Positions 1 to 12,074 of a stretch of DNA of 64,000 nt are shown in pieces. The notes below the pieces were generated by a model that searched no databases, was not told where the DNA came from, and worked only from the letters and a program-made list of their open reading frames with translations. A program made the translations under genes and the position numbers. Position 1 is the stretch's first letter. Each line of letters starts with the position of its first letter. This stretch comes from Gastrolobium villosum (lineage: Eukaryota; Streptophyta; Magnoliopsida; Fabales; Fabaceae): contig JAVKPL010005440.1 in NCBI GenBank assembly GCA_032173675.1, positions 41,824-105,823 of the forward strand, written 5' to 3'.

Positions 1-1148
1 TTGAGGGGATGGGGCTGCATACAAGGGCTGAACAAGCAAGGGTTGGCTTCTAAATTACTCTATGCACATGCAAGGGGTGAGGGAGATATGTTTAGCTTTG
101 AAGGCTGTCCTAAGTCAGAAAAATTTCTGCACAAACAGCCATGTCTTGCGCATAGAGTGGAGTGGAAGAGGTGCATCATGAGCACATGCAAGAGGTTCAC
201 TAAGTCAACAAGTAATTCAACTAGGTGGCAGCCAAAAATCTGCATTTATGCAGCCTAGGTGCGCAAATGATGAGAGGGAAAGAGGTGCATCATGAGTGCA
301 GATTTGTGGCAGCCCAAATTCTGATTTTGGAGCTGTCCATATGCGCACAAGATGATGAACATGCAGCCCCAAGACCCTACTTATGATGCATGTGAAAACA
401 AGGCAGGTTTGTCTCATGATGGGCTGCAAAAAGCTTGCAAAAATCTGCACATGGCAGCCTCATGATGGAAGGTTCTCCAAGTCAACAAGTTAGGCAGTTT
501 TGTGACACAAGAAATCTGATCCAAGACTCCCCCCATGTGCGCCAAAGTGAAGGAAGATGCAGCCTAATATCATGCTAAATGGTACATGTGTCTTCCATGC
601 AATAAAATTGAAATCAAGTGATGCATAAACAAGGTGAGGTGGCTGTTTAACAAGGGAAATGGCAGATTTCAAAGTCCTTAATCACACTCTCTTGTGCGCA
701 TGAAAGGGTGGTAGAAGGGTTGCCATGTGAAGGTTCCTTGGTACACAAGACATCCTTGTTGGACAAGGCTTAGGGAATTAGGTGTGGATTTAATTTGGGC
801 TGAACAAGATTGATCCAAGAGCCATCCTTGGGCCATTGGCCACACACACAAAGGATCCAATCACACAAGTCCAATAGTAACAAGTACACACACACATACT
901 AGCCCACTACCAAAGTCCACTAAGCACTAAAGCCTTCTAACACACACTCACATTACTCATATGATTAAATTCACATGTCCACATATTTATCCTCCTATGA
1001 CTTAATTTAATTAATTACCTTAGTCTCATCCAAGGATAAAGATCAAACAATTCGCAAGCCATCAAACCTACACCATAAATCCGAAATCTACACCTTCATC
1101 TATAACATATAGTACTTAGGTATTTTACTAATTATGCGGGATGTTACA
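1..1148. repeat. LTR-like fragment, unassigned, probably Ty3/gypsy
   Basis: No coding potential was found. The right edge, around 1130-1148, reads ATTATGCGGGATGTTACA. This is very close to the right ends of both LTRs of chromovirus B (near 12018 and 18913, with TTTATGCGG followed by GTGTTACA), so I read it as the end of a related but different LTR. The interior repeats short motifs such as GCAGCC and GTGCATCATGAG. No polypurine tract follows position 1148, so its element and orientation cannot be fixed. Confidence 0.4.
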
Positions 1149-1848
1149 CATATTGTGTCTGAGAGTGTCTCTGGAATGTTATGTTGGATTAATTAAATAT
1201 GTCCTGGACTGAGTCTTTTACATTGCTGGGGACAACAACGTTTAAATCTGGGAATTATTTGATATGCGATCAGCATATGAGGAATTGTAAGATAAAGAGA
1301 GGAAGAATGTTACTTAATCTGATGCAAGAAAAGGGCAAAATCACTGTTAATTTGTCAAATATCTTAATCCGAAGTTATATACTGATTTTATGTTGATTTC
1401 ATAGGAGAAATGCACAAATTAGAGCTGAAAAGGACAAAGTGAAACTAAAGGCCCACGCTACGAGCGTGGGAATGGCGCTTGCAGCATCAGAGGATCGCGC
1501 AACTGTTGAATTCAGATTTTAAATTCGAAATTTGAATTCAATTTTATTTTAATTAAAACTTTCCGTTAAACGTTTCTGTAATAAATTCATACTTTAATAT
1601 TTCCGTTATAACGTTTATATAATAAATTGTAAGGTTTCCGTTATACGTTTCGGAAGAAAATCAAACAGAAGCTCCACGCTTCAAGCGTTCAATTCAACGC
1701 TTGAAGCGTAGGAAAAGACCCAAGACAGTAAGTCTACGCTTCAAGCGTAGAACCCTACGCTTGAAGCGTAGACAAGGAGAAAACAGGCAGAAGCCCCACG
1801 CTTGGAGCGTAGATCCTGCGCTCCAAGCGTAGGGTTGAAATGGACAGT
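1149..1848. repeat. unassigned repeat DNA between LTR fragment and truncated copia LTR
   Basis: AT-rich DNA with no supported gene. It holds a cluster of hairpins (listed separately) and repeated TTCCGTTA...ACGTTT motifs around 1560-1660. It ends abruptly near 1848, where the sequence becomes the LTR of copia element A. It resembles the palindrome-bearing LTR interiors of other elements in this window, so it is probably a piece of yet another LTR. Confidence 0.35.
1452..1830. repeat. cluster of four GC-rich hairpins
   Basis: Four inverted repeats are seen directly: 1452-1470 (CCCACGCT / AGCGTGGG), 1676-1709 (14-base arms built on ACGCTTCAAGCG), 1733-1772 (18-base arms around TACGCTTCAAGCGTA) and about 1798-1830 (ACGCTTGGAGCG against CGCTCCAAGCGT). 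In the second and third, each arm is itself an odd-centred palindrome, so cruciforms can form at two scales. The stems are GC-rich in AT-rich surroundings. Confidence 0.8.
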
Positions 1849-2050
1849 GATCTCATCACAGATACTCAAGAGATACCTGTTCTATTCCAAGGGGTTTATC
1901 CAGTTCGTTCATATAATATTAACTATAATATCAAGACATAATATGAAACTGAATAAATAGTGCTTTCATTTATTTGCGACAAACAAAGTTCTACATCTAG
2001 TGTGCTTTATTTAATCAAAAGATTGTCTTTAGGACACCCATATACTATGA
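1849..2050 (-). repeat. truncated 3' LTR of copia A (first ~200 bases only)
   Basis: This stretch matches 9671-9872, the outer end of the 5' LTR of the same element, including ATAAATAGTGCTTTCATTT and the terminal CCATATACTA. The other ~2.06 kb of LTR seen at 7611-9670 is missing. The terminal TGTTAG of the intact copy is altered here to TCATAG on the minus strand. Confidence 0.85.
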
Positions 2051-2062
2051 AGCTCCCACTTG
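2051..2062 (-). promoter_or_regulatory. polypurine tract of copia A
   Basis: The minus strand reads AAGTGGGAGCT directly before the 3' LTR, the expected place for plus-strand DNA priming. It lies just after the pol stop codon at 2065-2067. Confidence 0.6.
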
Positions 2063-2064
2063 GC

Positions 2065-3539
2065 CTAGAGCCAATCAGACCTAAGTCGTATGCCCAAAGC
2101 CTCATAATGACTATCATGTTTTCTCTGAGAAACAGCCTTTGTCAGAGAATCGGCCAGGTTATCGTCTGTGGGAACATAATCCATTTTTTCATCATTCCTA
2201 TCAATGATTTCTCTAATCAAATGATATCAGCGGAGCACGTGTTTAGATCTTTGATGAGACCTAGGTTCCTTTGACTGCGCAATGGCTCCTGTGTTGTCGC
2301 AAAGCAACTATATGGGCTCATCCACGCTTGGAACCACCCTTAGTTCATTTATGAACTTCTTGATCCACACGGCCTCCTTAGCTGCTTCTGAAGCAGCTAT
2401 GTATTCAGCCTCTGTCGTTGAATCTGCTGTTGTCTCCTGCTTGGAACTCTTCCAAGACACTGCCCCACTATTTAAGGTGAATACGAATCCTGACTATGAC
2501 TTGCAGTCATCCTTGTCACTTTGAAAGCTGGCATCAGTGAACCCTTTCACTGTTAACTCATTAACCTCACCATAGACCATAAACGCATCCTTAGTTCTTC
2601 TTAAGTATTTAAGGATGGTTTTGATTGTCATCCAGTGACCCTCTCCAGGGTCTGACTGGTATCTGCTCGTAATGCTTAAAGAATATGAGACATCTGGTCT
2701 CATACATATCATGGCATACATGATGGATCCAATAGCCGAAGCATATGGAATTCCACTCATGCGATCCTTCTCAGGCTGTGACTTAGGACACATAGCCCTT
2801 GATAGGTGTACCCCATGACTGACAAGAAGAAAACCCCTTTTTGACCCTTCCATGCTAAACCTCTTTAGCATCTTGTCAACGTACGTGGATTGAGATAAAC
2901 CCAGCAGCCTCTTGGATCTATCTCTATATTTATACCAAGTATAAAGGCTGCCTCTCCCAAATCCTTCATGGTGAAGTTTTCTGAAAGCCACTCTTTCGTT
3001 ATTTTTAATGTGGGGATGTCATTTCCTATTAGCAATATGTCATCTACATAAAGCACTAGGAAGACGACATTACTCCCACTAACCTTCCTGTAAACACAAG
3101 GTTCATCCTCGTTCTTGATAAAATCGTTACTCTTAACGACTTCATCAAAACGTATATTCAAACTCCTTGATGCTTGCTTTAGCCTATATATTGACCTTTG
3201 TAGTTTGCATACCATATGCTCCAGATATTTGATTTCAAAGCCTTCAGGTTGTGTCATGTACACTTCCTCCTTCAAGAACCCGTTCAAGAAGGCGGTCTTG
3301 ACATCCATTTGCCAAATTTCATAGTCGTGGTATGTTGCTATTGCAAGCATGATCCTAATAGATTTGATCATAGCAACTGGTAAGAAAGTTTCATCATAGT
3401 CAACTCCTTGTCTTTGACGATACCCTTTCGCCACCAGCCTAGCTTTGTAGGTCAGAACGTTGCCATCTGCATCAGTCTTTCTTTTAAAGACCCATTTATT
3501 ACCGATAGAAACTATTCCTTGCGGTTTAGGAACCAAGGT
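2065..3539 (-). pseudogene. copia A pol, reverse transcriptase and RNase H part (broken)
   Basis: This is the C-terminal half of a copia polyprotein. The RT shows the PQGIVSIGNKWVFKRKTD entry, AFLNGFLKEEVYMTQPEGF and the catalytic YVDDIL (around 3040-3050). RNase H shows KGFTDASFQSDKDD, then VSWKSSKQ and TEAEYIAASEAAKEAVWI, and ends near 2065 with a natural stop. Breaks seen: a TAG at about 3538 where a Trp is expected (TGG to TAG) separates it from integrase; a frameshift lies near 2905-2930; and three in-frame stops occur in RNase H between 2494 and 2220, two of them explicable as C-to-T changes. Copying of the RNA genome is therefore lost. The short plus-strand reading frames here are shadows. 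Confidence 0.9.
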
Positions 3540-4871
3540 CTATACCTTGTTCTGATACATCGAATCCATTACAGATTCCATGGCTTCAAGCCATCTAGAG
3601 GAATCAACATCCTTGACTACCTCCTCGTAGTTACTTGGTTCATCATCCTCAACAGTTTGCTGATTCTCAATCACAAACCCGTACCTCTCAGGTGGATGGA
3701 TGACCCTCGTAGATCTACGGGTTTGTGTGTTTACTTCTCCACTGGAGAACGTCGCCTGCGGAGCAGACTCGGGTTCCTCAATCTGTTCTTGTGGATCTTG
3801 CACTTCTTCAAGATCAATCTTACTCCCACTGCCTCCTTGAGAGATCAAATCCTTCTCAAGGAACTCAGCATTCTTTGACATAAACACTTTGTGTTCTTCC
3901 ATGGAGTAGAAGTAGTATCCCCTAGTACCTTTAGGATACCCCACAAATAGACATTTAGTACTCTTAGCACTAAGCTTGTCTGGTGTCAACGCTTTGACAT
4001 AAGCTGGCGATCCCCATACCCTGAGGTAACTCAGGTAGGGTCTCTTACCACTCCATATCTCATATGGTGTGGTCTGAACAGATTTAGACGGTACCCTATT
4101 TAGAAGGCATGCCGCTGTGTCTAAGGCATATCCCCAAAATGATTTTGGAAGTTGAGTCTCACTCATCATAGACCTAACCATGTCTAACAAGGTCCTGTTT
4201 CTCCTTTCGGAGACACTATTTTGGTGTGGTGTGTAAGGAGCGATAAGTTGTGAGAGAATTCCATTTTCTCTCAAATAATCCTGAAACTCGTGGCTCAAAT
4301 ATTCACCACCACGATCTGATCGTAATGTCTTAATCATCTTGCCACGTTGTTTCTCCACTTCATTCCTAAACTCTTTGAACTTTTCAAAAGCTTCAGATTT
4401 ATATCTCATTACGTATATATACCCAAATCTCGATTTGTCATCTGTAAAGGTAATGAAATAGGAATATCCACCTCTAGCCTCAATAGACATTGGGCCACAT
4501 ACATCAGTATGAATGAGTTCTAATAACTCACTAGCCCTATGACTCTCAAGCCCTTTGGGCATTTGTCGAATCATTTTCCCAGCTAGACAAGATTCACACT
4601 GTCCATAGGATTCTAAATCCATGGAGTCCAAGTATCCATCTCTATGCATCCTGGACAATCTTGTTTCATTTATGTGCCCTAGTCTACAGTGCCAAAGATA
4701 AGATTGATTATCCGTCCTAGGTCGTTTCACATCTATATTGAGCATTTCATTTCCCATTTCCAGCACATACAATCCATTTATTAAAGAAGCAGTACCATAA
4801 ACCATATCATTCAAAATGATAGAAAAAGTACCATCCCTAATACTGAAAGTATAACATCTTGTTCTAAACAA
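3540..4871 (-). pseudogene. copia A integrase part of pol
   Basis: An uninterrupted stretch of about 440 residues. It opens with a GAG-pre-integrase zinc module (LWHCRLGHIN, then CESCLAGK: His-His-Cys-Cys). The integrase core follows, with the DDE triad visible as HTDVCGP, LRSDRGGEY and SVSERRNRT. A C-terminal linker contains YGFVIEN and leads into RT. The family inserts the cDNA into the nuclear genome. The Asp and Glu catalytic residues are intact, so this domain alone looks undamaged. It is separated from gag-protease by a frameshift near 4811-4871 and from RT by a TAG stop. Confidence 0.9.
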
Positions 4872-6007
4872 GAAATTGAAATAATGTTTCTAGAAATATG
4901 CGGAACATAAAGACAATTATTCAAATGCAATAAAAGGCCCGTAGGCAAAATAAGGTCAGCATCTCCAACTGAATGAGCAGCAACCCTTGCTCCATTACCA
5001 ACGCGGAGATCCACCTCGTTTCTTCCCAATCTCCTTGGGCTCCTAAGTACCTGCAATATATTGCAGATATGAGAACCATATCTGGTATCCAATACCCATG
5101 AGGTTGGATTAGAAGAAGAATAATTTATCTCAATCACGAAAATACCTGAGGCAGAAGCATCACCATGCTTCTTGTCCTTCACATTGTTTAGGTAGTCTGG
5201 ACAATTCCTCTTCCAGTGGCCTTTCTTGCAACAATGGAAGCACTCAGCATCACCCTTGTCCTTAGGTGCCTTCTTACCCTTCCTTTTGCACTTCTTCTTC
5301 TTGGATTTTCCTTTGGGCTTAAGGGGGTCACCTTTTGCAGGCTCCTTACCTTTTCCCTTGGCCTTGCTAGGCCCACCAATCAAAAGAGCCTGTGTCCTAT
5401 CCTTCTTGATAGACACTTCAGCTGTTGTTAACATTCTTAACAACTCAGGCAAGCTCACTTGCATCCCATTCATATTGTAATTCATGATGAATTGACTGAA
5501 GGAAGGTGGAAGTGAGGTGAGGGCTAAGTTATTACTTAGCTCGGCATCCATGATGAAGCCTAGGTTTCTTAGCTTCTCAATCAGCCCGATCATCTTGAGA
5601 ACATGGCTGCCAACAGACAGGCTCTCAGTCATCCTACAAGTGAACAGTTCTTTTGAGGCCTCATACCTCTTATGCCTGCCTTTAATATCATACAACTCCT
5701 TGAGATGGACGATAATAGAGGGAGCATCCATATGCTCATGCTGCTTTTGCAGTTCAGGCGACATGGATGCCAACATGATTTATACTGCCATCACATTGTC
5801 ATCCAAGTGCTGTTGATGGGTTACGAAATCAAATTCCGCAAACCCTTCTTCCCCTTCCCGTGGAGCAACGGGTATTACAGCATCTAAAACGTAGGCAATC
5901 TTTTCGGCCCTTAGAATAATTCTTAGGTTCCGATACTAGTCCATAAAATTTGAACAGGTCAGTTTATTCGTATCGAGTATTGAACGCAGTGACAGTGGAT
6001 TAGTCAT
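4811..6007 (-). pseudogene. copia A gag and protease (broken)
   Basis: The start was chosen at 6007 because MTNPLSLRSIL followed by the gag N-terminal fold reads through there. Two stops interrupt the frame: TAG where Trp is expected (about 5935) and TAA where Tyr is expected (about 5780). An open stretch then runs from 5776. The capsid-like part is followed by a Lys-rich segment and a CCHC zinc knuckle, CFHCCKKGHWKRNC. The protease site reads LDTRYGSH; the family norm is Asp-Thr-Gly or Asp-Ser-Gly, so the Gly is replaced by Arg and the protease should be dead. The frame is lost near 4860 before integrase. Confidence 0.85.
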
Positions 6008-7594
6008 ACTATAAGATGAAAAAGGTGTAAAGATAGTTTTAGTTAATATACGGTTATGTAGTTAAAAGCAAATTATTAAAGACTTTAAATAATTTGCCCC
6101 TCCCACTATTTTATCTAAGTCAATGACCCTTACTATTTGACTTAGGGTTAATCTACTTTTAGATTTTACCTTAGTGGGATTAAGAGTGCAATTATTTATT
6201 TTAATCTCCGTCTGAGACCGCAAGATTAATTTAAATAATAGGTTGATCTTTATCAACAGTATCTCATACCCTCTCTTAACTTTAGGTTGACAACTCTTTG
6301 TCACTTAGTGGTGCATCTTATGCAACCAACCTAGCACCATTACCCTAAGCATATAAGTCCGGCTGTGCCTGCAACTTATGTCTTAGTTAAGCATTAAACC
6401 AGCACCCTAAGTGTCTTACACTTCAAACACTACTCTAGCTCAACGAAACAGTGGGTCCCAACTGAGTTGTGGAACACCACTATGTAGAAGAGGTTTGAGT
6501 AGCATTGGTGGTGGGAGGTAATCATACGCTTAATTATTTATTCCTTTTAAGGGTTCCTTTTATTTTAGGGTTAATTAGGTCTCATCAAACGCATGTTGTA
6601 AGTTATCATGCTAGTCGTAACCTATGTCAAACATCTATCGGTATACACTAGTCGCTATTGGACAAACATAATAACCATACATAACGCAGTTTGCCTAATT
6701 CATGCATACTAGACGTTCTAATCATACATGCATATAAACAGTTTATATTGAGATAGTCATGGTGCTCGCGCTTTTTGTCCATTTTGCTTCTTTAAGCAAC
6801 GGCCGCTTGTCGTCTATACGCCACTAGCCTATTTCTCTAATTACACATAATTAAAGAAACTCCAAAACATCTTTGGAGGGACAAAATTACAAAAAATTAA
6901 ATTACAAATACACTTGTAAATTAAAAGGCGCGATTACACATTAATTTAAAATTCAAAATTTAAATCCGGGCACCATGACCATCCCCTTCCAGTTTGTACC
7001 TGAAAAGTTCAAAACTTGCAAACACAAACATTATATTATCACATAATATTTTCACATATATTTTGACATTTAACATTTAAACATCAAAATAATATCAAGA
7101 TTCATATTCTTAAATTTCTCTAGTTGGCCGAATTTAAAAACAATTTTAATTCAAATTTTGTTAATTCTTTCTTAAATAAAACAAAATTAAACCATGCATA
7201 TAGCCACAAACCCCTTTATGGCCAAACCATATAGATAACTATATGATAAATTTTTTCACAAAATTTCATCCATATAAACATGACACAATTCTTGGAGAAA
7301 AATAAGAAAAGATTCAAGGTACTCTTAGTACCCTCCATGGCCGAATCTACCCTTTCAAAAAGGGTGTTCCTTTTAAGACTTTCATAAAGAAAAAGAAACT
7401 AAACCGTGATGCATAATGTTTTATGAACACAGAATCAAATTTACATGTTCATAAAAACAAAAACTTTAACACCTTAAAGGATTTGTGATTCAAAATCCAT
7501 ATGCAGAATTTAAACTTTAACCCTTTAAAGATTTTGACCGTGAAAAACTCTTTTCACAAACAAGGTACCATCACCCGCCGATGGTAAAGCAACC
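6008..7594 (-). other. untranslated leader of copia A
   Basis: About 1.6 kb between the primer site and the gag start, in the position of a packaging leader. AT-rich, with no supported ORF or RNA gene. Confidence 0.6.
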
Positions 7595-7608
7595 GGGCTC
7601 TGATACCA
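7595..7608 (-). promoter_or_regulatory. primer binding site of copia A (tRNA-iMet type)
   Basis: The minus strand reads TGGTATCAGAGCCC two bases inside the 5' LTR end at 7611. This matches the 3' end of plant initiator Met tRNA, the usual minus-strand DNA primer of plant copia elements. Confidence 0.9.
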
Positions 7609-7610
7609 CT

Positions 7611-9872
7611 TGAAAGTAAACTGGCCTTTGAAGGCCGATGCATGTAAGGTGTAAAAACAAAATTTTTACTGTGGAAACATACATGCACACATGGGTTCAT
7701 GCTTTAAGACAACATGATGTTACCTTGTTTTTGGCCTGATCAGTCAGGGAGATCAGATGTCAGGCTTGAAAGGTTCAAACCCTCTAATGGTGATCCACAC
7801 CACCATTCATGTATGATGCAAGAACGCCTTCTTGAAAGCCACCAGATGAACACCACATTGAGGCTTGCTATCCGCACAAGTGGTGAAGGTGGAGGCTAGG
7901 TATTCTGTTTGGAAAGGTGTAGTGCACTACCCTACAGAATGGTGCATGAGATGAAGGAGTGTAGGCTAGGTTTTGTGAAAAACACTAAGGTGACTTATTG
8001 GACCCTTTGTGCGCACAATGCAGGTTAATTAGTAGGATGGAATGATAAGATTTTCTTACTTGAAAATCCCGCCAAATATGCGCATGGTTGGAGGGAATCA
8101 AGGATTTGTTTGCAATTCAAAATTGCTAACCACCTTGCATTTGAATCCTTATAAGATTAGGTCATTATCCTTTCAAGATTCTGACCTAATTATCATCATA
8201 TGAACAACCATATTATGCGCCCCATTTTGTCCTATTTTGAGTCCAGATACATTGAGTAGTTGCATTCAGATTTTGAATCAACTAACTCACTGATTCTCTT
8301 AACCAACCAAATCAGAAAAGTAGTACATTTAGATGACAAAATGACACTCACTTTGAATTCAAATTTGCGCACCACTTCATCATTGGATAAGATCAAATAT
8401 CTTTTTCTTGTTGCAGGGAATATTCCAAAAGATCTCATCTTATCCTTTTGTTATGAAACAACTTTTCATAGCCAATTCAAATTCGAATTCAAACACTTAA
8501 ATTCCAATGTTCAAACATTCAAATTAAAAATTAAAAATTTCAAATTCAAAATTCGAATTTCAAAATTCAAATTCCAAATTCAAATTTCAAAATTCAAATT
8601 TCAAATTAAAAATTCGAAATTCAAATGTTTGATTATTAATTTAACTAATTAAATTAATTAGTAATGGCTTGGACTATCCAAGCCCATTACTAAGCTCCAT
8701 GCACCATCCACCCATTTAGGTGGGCTTCCACCATGCACCCATTTAGGTGGGCTTCCAAACAGCTTCTTGGGCTAACAACCATTATTAGGCCCAATACCTT
8801 TAAAGCTAGTCCATCATGACTACAAGGTGTTAATGTGTGACCCATTAGGTCCAACTTAGCTTCTGACATAACTGGGCTTGGGCCCAACAAGCCCACAACC
8901 CAATTAATGACAACACAGAGCACTAGCAATGCTTTGTTGCCCCAGAACTAGTCAGATTAATGACTTGATCATCCTATTGCACATATTTGGTTACCGTATG
9001 TATTTCCCTTCATCTCGGTTATCTTCCCATTAACCTAGGGTAAGGAAATGTATCAACCCCTGCGGTTTAGGGTAAGCTTTATTTGAAATAGGGAATCTTC
9101 AATTTACTGACTCTAAAGGCAGATCATCTTATGATCTCTTTTACTATGCATAGATTCCCAAGTCCCTGTAAATGTCATCCTGATTTCTCCGGTTTACAGA
9201 TAACCTAATCTCTCACAGAGATTTGACGAATTCCTTCAGCTTATTACCCTAGCCCTGTGCCCTTTAAGGACACGCCCAACAGTATACCTATGAGTCTCCA
9301 TATTTCAGGCAGACGAGGCATACAATCAAAACTTGCCTTCAAGAACACAGTCTAGGTAATAACTTCTGGTCTAAGGAAAGACATACCCAAACATAAAGAG
9401 ATTACTCTAATGACACTATCTATGAGATTTCCTCATAGAGTTTCTTTTTGGGTCTGTTCAGTGCGAGCTATACTCTTATAGGTCCACCTACGACTTTAGC
9501 TAAGATATCTCCATATCTGCAGCTCATGAGGTCTTTACCTTGTATCCATATACAAGTAGATAAGTCGTACTAGTCTTACCCGAGATCACTGATCCCCAAA
9601 CTCAGTGTCTCTAGACTAGGAACATATAATTAGGAATAGACATACAATATCCTTGAATCCTCATGATCGTGATCTCATCATAGATACTCAAGAGATACCT
9701 GTTCTATTCCAAGGGGTTTATCCAGTTCGTTCATATAATATTAACAATAATATCGAGACATAATATGAAACTGAATAAATAGTGCTTTCATTTATTTGCG
9801 ACAAACAAAGTTCTACATCTAGTGTCCTTTATTTAATCAAAAGATTGTCTCTACGACACCCATATACTAACA
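7611..9872 (-). repeat. 5' LTR of copia A
   Basis: 2,262 bases, bounded on the minus strand by TGTTAGTATATG (at 9872) and ...TACTTTCA (at 7611), so it has TG...CA ends. It aligns throughout with the solo LTR at 24011-26337 in opposite orientation. Inside are an AAATTC-rich low-complexity tract (about 8470-8640) and a local duplication of CACCCATTTAGGTGGGCTTCC (8709-8758) that is single in the solo copy. Confidence 0.9.
8470..8640. repeat. AAATTC-rich low-complexity tract inside copia LTR
   Basis: An irregular run of AAATTCAAATTTC-type units on the plus strand. Its counterpart in the solo LTR (about 25210-25460) is in reverse complement and clearly longer. The small ORFs across it (repeats of Phe, Lys and Ile) are low-complexity artefacts, not genes. 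Confidence 0.8.
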
Positions 9873-12018
9873 ACAACAAGGTTCCACCACAAGGCATGAC
9901 ACGATTTCAAAATATACCGATCTCCAAAATATTACATCAAATTCGAATATTTAGCACACAAACCAACCATAAACAGAGAACACATAGTAGAGTTTCCAAA
10001 CAGCAATAACTCAACAGAATTTTTCCATGAAATTACTCCATCAAATACTTCTTCTTCCTCCTGCAATTTTATAAAAATTAAGCCCCAAAAAGGGGTGAGA
10101 AAATTCCCAGTAATGGAACATTATTAATTAAGATACAGAATTTCTAAAATGCCGCATCATAAAATAAATTTAGGGTAGATACCAAAATGTAACATAATGC
10201 GTATATAACGCCAGAATATCGTATGTTTCTAGCACTAATGTGCACATACTAACTGAACTCAATGGAGATTTCATTTGGCCCTTACAAAGGGAAATTCCAA
10301 TTGAGGCCTATGCGGAACGATCCATGATTCCTTCTCCCTGGTACTTGAGGGATGCCTATATGATGAATACTCAAACACATGCTTCATTTCATCAAACTTT
10401 CGGTTTTCCAAACTGCATGTACAATGATGTATGAAATGCTATATTTTGCTTCGCACACACATGACAAAATGTTGGATGAATGATGTTCATGATCATGACT
10501 AAATTTCAGAATCAGAAAATTATAGTTCTCTTGAACTATAACACCAAAATCTTTTAAACATAAAGTGTCTCAAAACCGAGTTCCAACAAGTACCTTCAAA
10601 GTCAGATTACAAATACTTGCAAACAGAATTTTATTGAGTCACATGGACAACAAAATCATATATTCATGACCTAAATTAATAGTCACAAAAGGTTAATCCA
10701 CCAAACACTTACCTTGAAGGTTTAAATTTTCAACCAATATATCACCAAGTCAATCCAATCTTCTTGAGGCTTGTGAACCTAATCAATAAAGTATCAAATC
10801 AGAATTCTAATTTATTTTTCCTATAAATCATATGTAATTTCCATTTCTTCTAATCTTTAGATTCAATCGGATTTCATGCTTCTAATACTAAGTAAATTTT
10901 CTGACTTAGGTTTAATTTACCAATTGTTAGTAAGTGACATATCCATGGTTTCTTATGTTTATATTTCTGATTTTTAGGCCGTCAACTTAGTGCTTCTATT
11001 TTCATTTAACATAACATTACCTACATGAATTAAGTGTGAGCTAATTCACCTTTTAGCATGCTGTCTACACAATTTCTAACACATGCAAAACTTGGTAATT
11101 TTGCTAATCCAAAGGAACAGTCCAGAAAACTAAGAGGAGCTATCTTCCAAGGTCAAACTTGGTTTTGTGCTTGCGTGCACCAAGGGCCATGGTGATTTTC
11201 AGCTAAACCGAAAAGGGGACGGAGAATGACAAAAATTACCCTCCTTGCATATTTTTAAAAAAACCGAAACAGTGAGAAGTGAGAGGAAGGCTTGATATTC
11301 ACGTTTTACCTTCTTGCATGTACCCAAGTGCTCACAAATCGGTTAGGGGAAATAGCCACCAAGGGATGAGCAAGCACCCTCACACTCCTACTATCCAACA
11401 ACTCGAGTTTGCAGCTGCATGCAAGGGGAAAAACTCCATCAAAACCGAATGGAGTAGATAGAAACAAGAAGATAGTGAAGACACTTTACCTCCTTGAACT
11501 TGAGGTTCGGCCGAGCAATGGAGAAGGAAGAGGAAAGTAGCTTAGGTGATGAGGTTTTTCTCTTTGAGGCTTGTGACTTTGAGAGGAGTTAAGAAGGAGA
11601 GAATAAGGCTGGTTATAATTCTGAACCAAAAGGAGGACAACAATCAGATTGATTTTTCTCTCATTAGGCCCATAGGAAGAAGAGATACGGATGGATAAGT
11701 TAGCTACTTCTTGACCACTAAAGAGCAAGCAAGCAGATTTCTTTTGGATAAGCTAAGATCCGATGTTGGAAGGGATTTGGGCTGACTTGAGCCCTCAAAT
11801 AAGAAGCTTGGCCCGTCTCCCATGGGGAAGGAATTGGACCCAATTAAATTTCCTAATGACTATTATTTCATGAAATCTACTAAGTAGTAACTAGAGTTTT
11901 TATAAGGAGTAATTAAAATTAGTCTTATCCTACTTATTCTTGTATTTCGATTTCATATCATGCATTCACATCCATAATTGCATTTTAACTAACTTCCTAA
12001 TTTATGCGGGGTGTTACA
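9873..12018 (-). repeat. 3' LTR of chromovirus B (outer part missing)
   Basis: The right end TTTATGCGGGGTGTTACA at 12018 sits against the polypurine tract. It aligns with 17100-18913 of the 5' LTR from about 9955 onward. It retains about 290 bases (around 11310-11600) that the 5' LTR has lost. The first ~280 LTR bases present at 16823-17100 have no clear match here; 9873-9955 is only weakly similar. Confidence 0.8.
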
Positions 12019-12032
12019 CTCTCCCCACCAAA
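12019..12032 (-). promoter_or_regulatory. polypurine tract of chromovirus B
   Basis: The minus strand reads TTTTGGTGGGGAGAG immediately before the LTR start TGTAACACC, a typical plus-strand primer tract. Confidence 0.8.
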
Positions 12033-12074
12033 ATAGAATTTTGTCCGCAAAATTAGAATTACGTACTTAATTAA

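Larger units (their letters stand above)
1849..9872 (-). mobile_element. Ty1/copia element A, minus strand, 3' LTR truncated
   Basis: Order on the minus strand is 5' LTR (7611-9872), initiator-Met primer site (7595-7608), leader, gag-protease-integrase-RT-RNase H (6007 down to 2065), polypurine tract and the first ~200 bases of the 3' LTR. The integrase-before-RT order identifies Ty1/copia. The LTR family is the same as the solo LTR at 24011-26337. The coding region has several stops and frameshifts, so the element is dead. It abuts the 3' LTR of element B at 9873 and was probably inserted into it. The left duplication cannot be checked because the 3' LTR is broken at about 1848. Confidence 0.9.

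Noticed and set aside
2282..2524. 80-codon plus-strand ORF at the edge of copia A
   Set aside because: It is the reverse complement of the RNase H region, whose own minus-strand frame carries recognisable RNase H motifs.
7594..7611. Possible tRNA genes at the TGGTATCAGAGC sites (also 16800, 31681, 45976)
   Set aside because: Only the 12-18 base complement of a tRNA 3' end is present. These are primer binding sites.
8260..8652. 130-codon plus-strand ORF in the copia LTR
   Set aside because: Most of it is translation of the AAATTC low-complexity tract, and it lies wholly inside an LTR.
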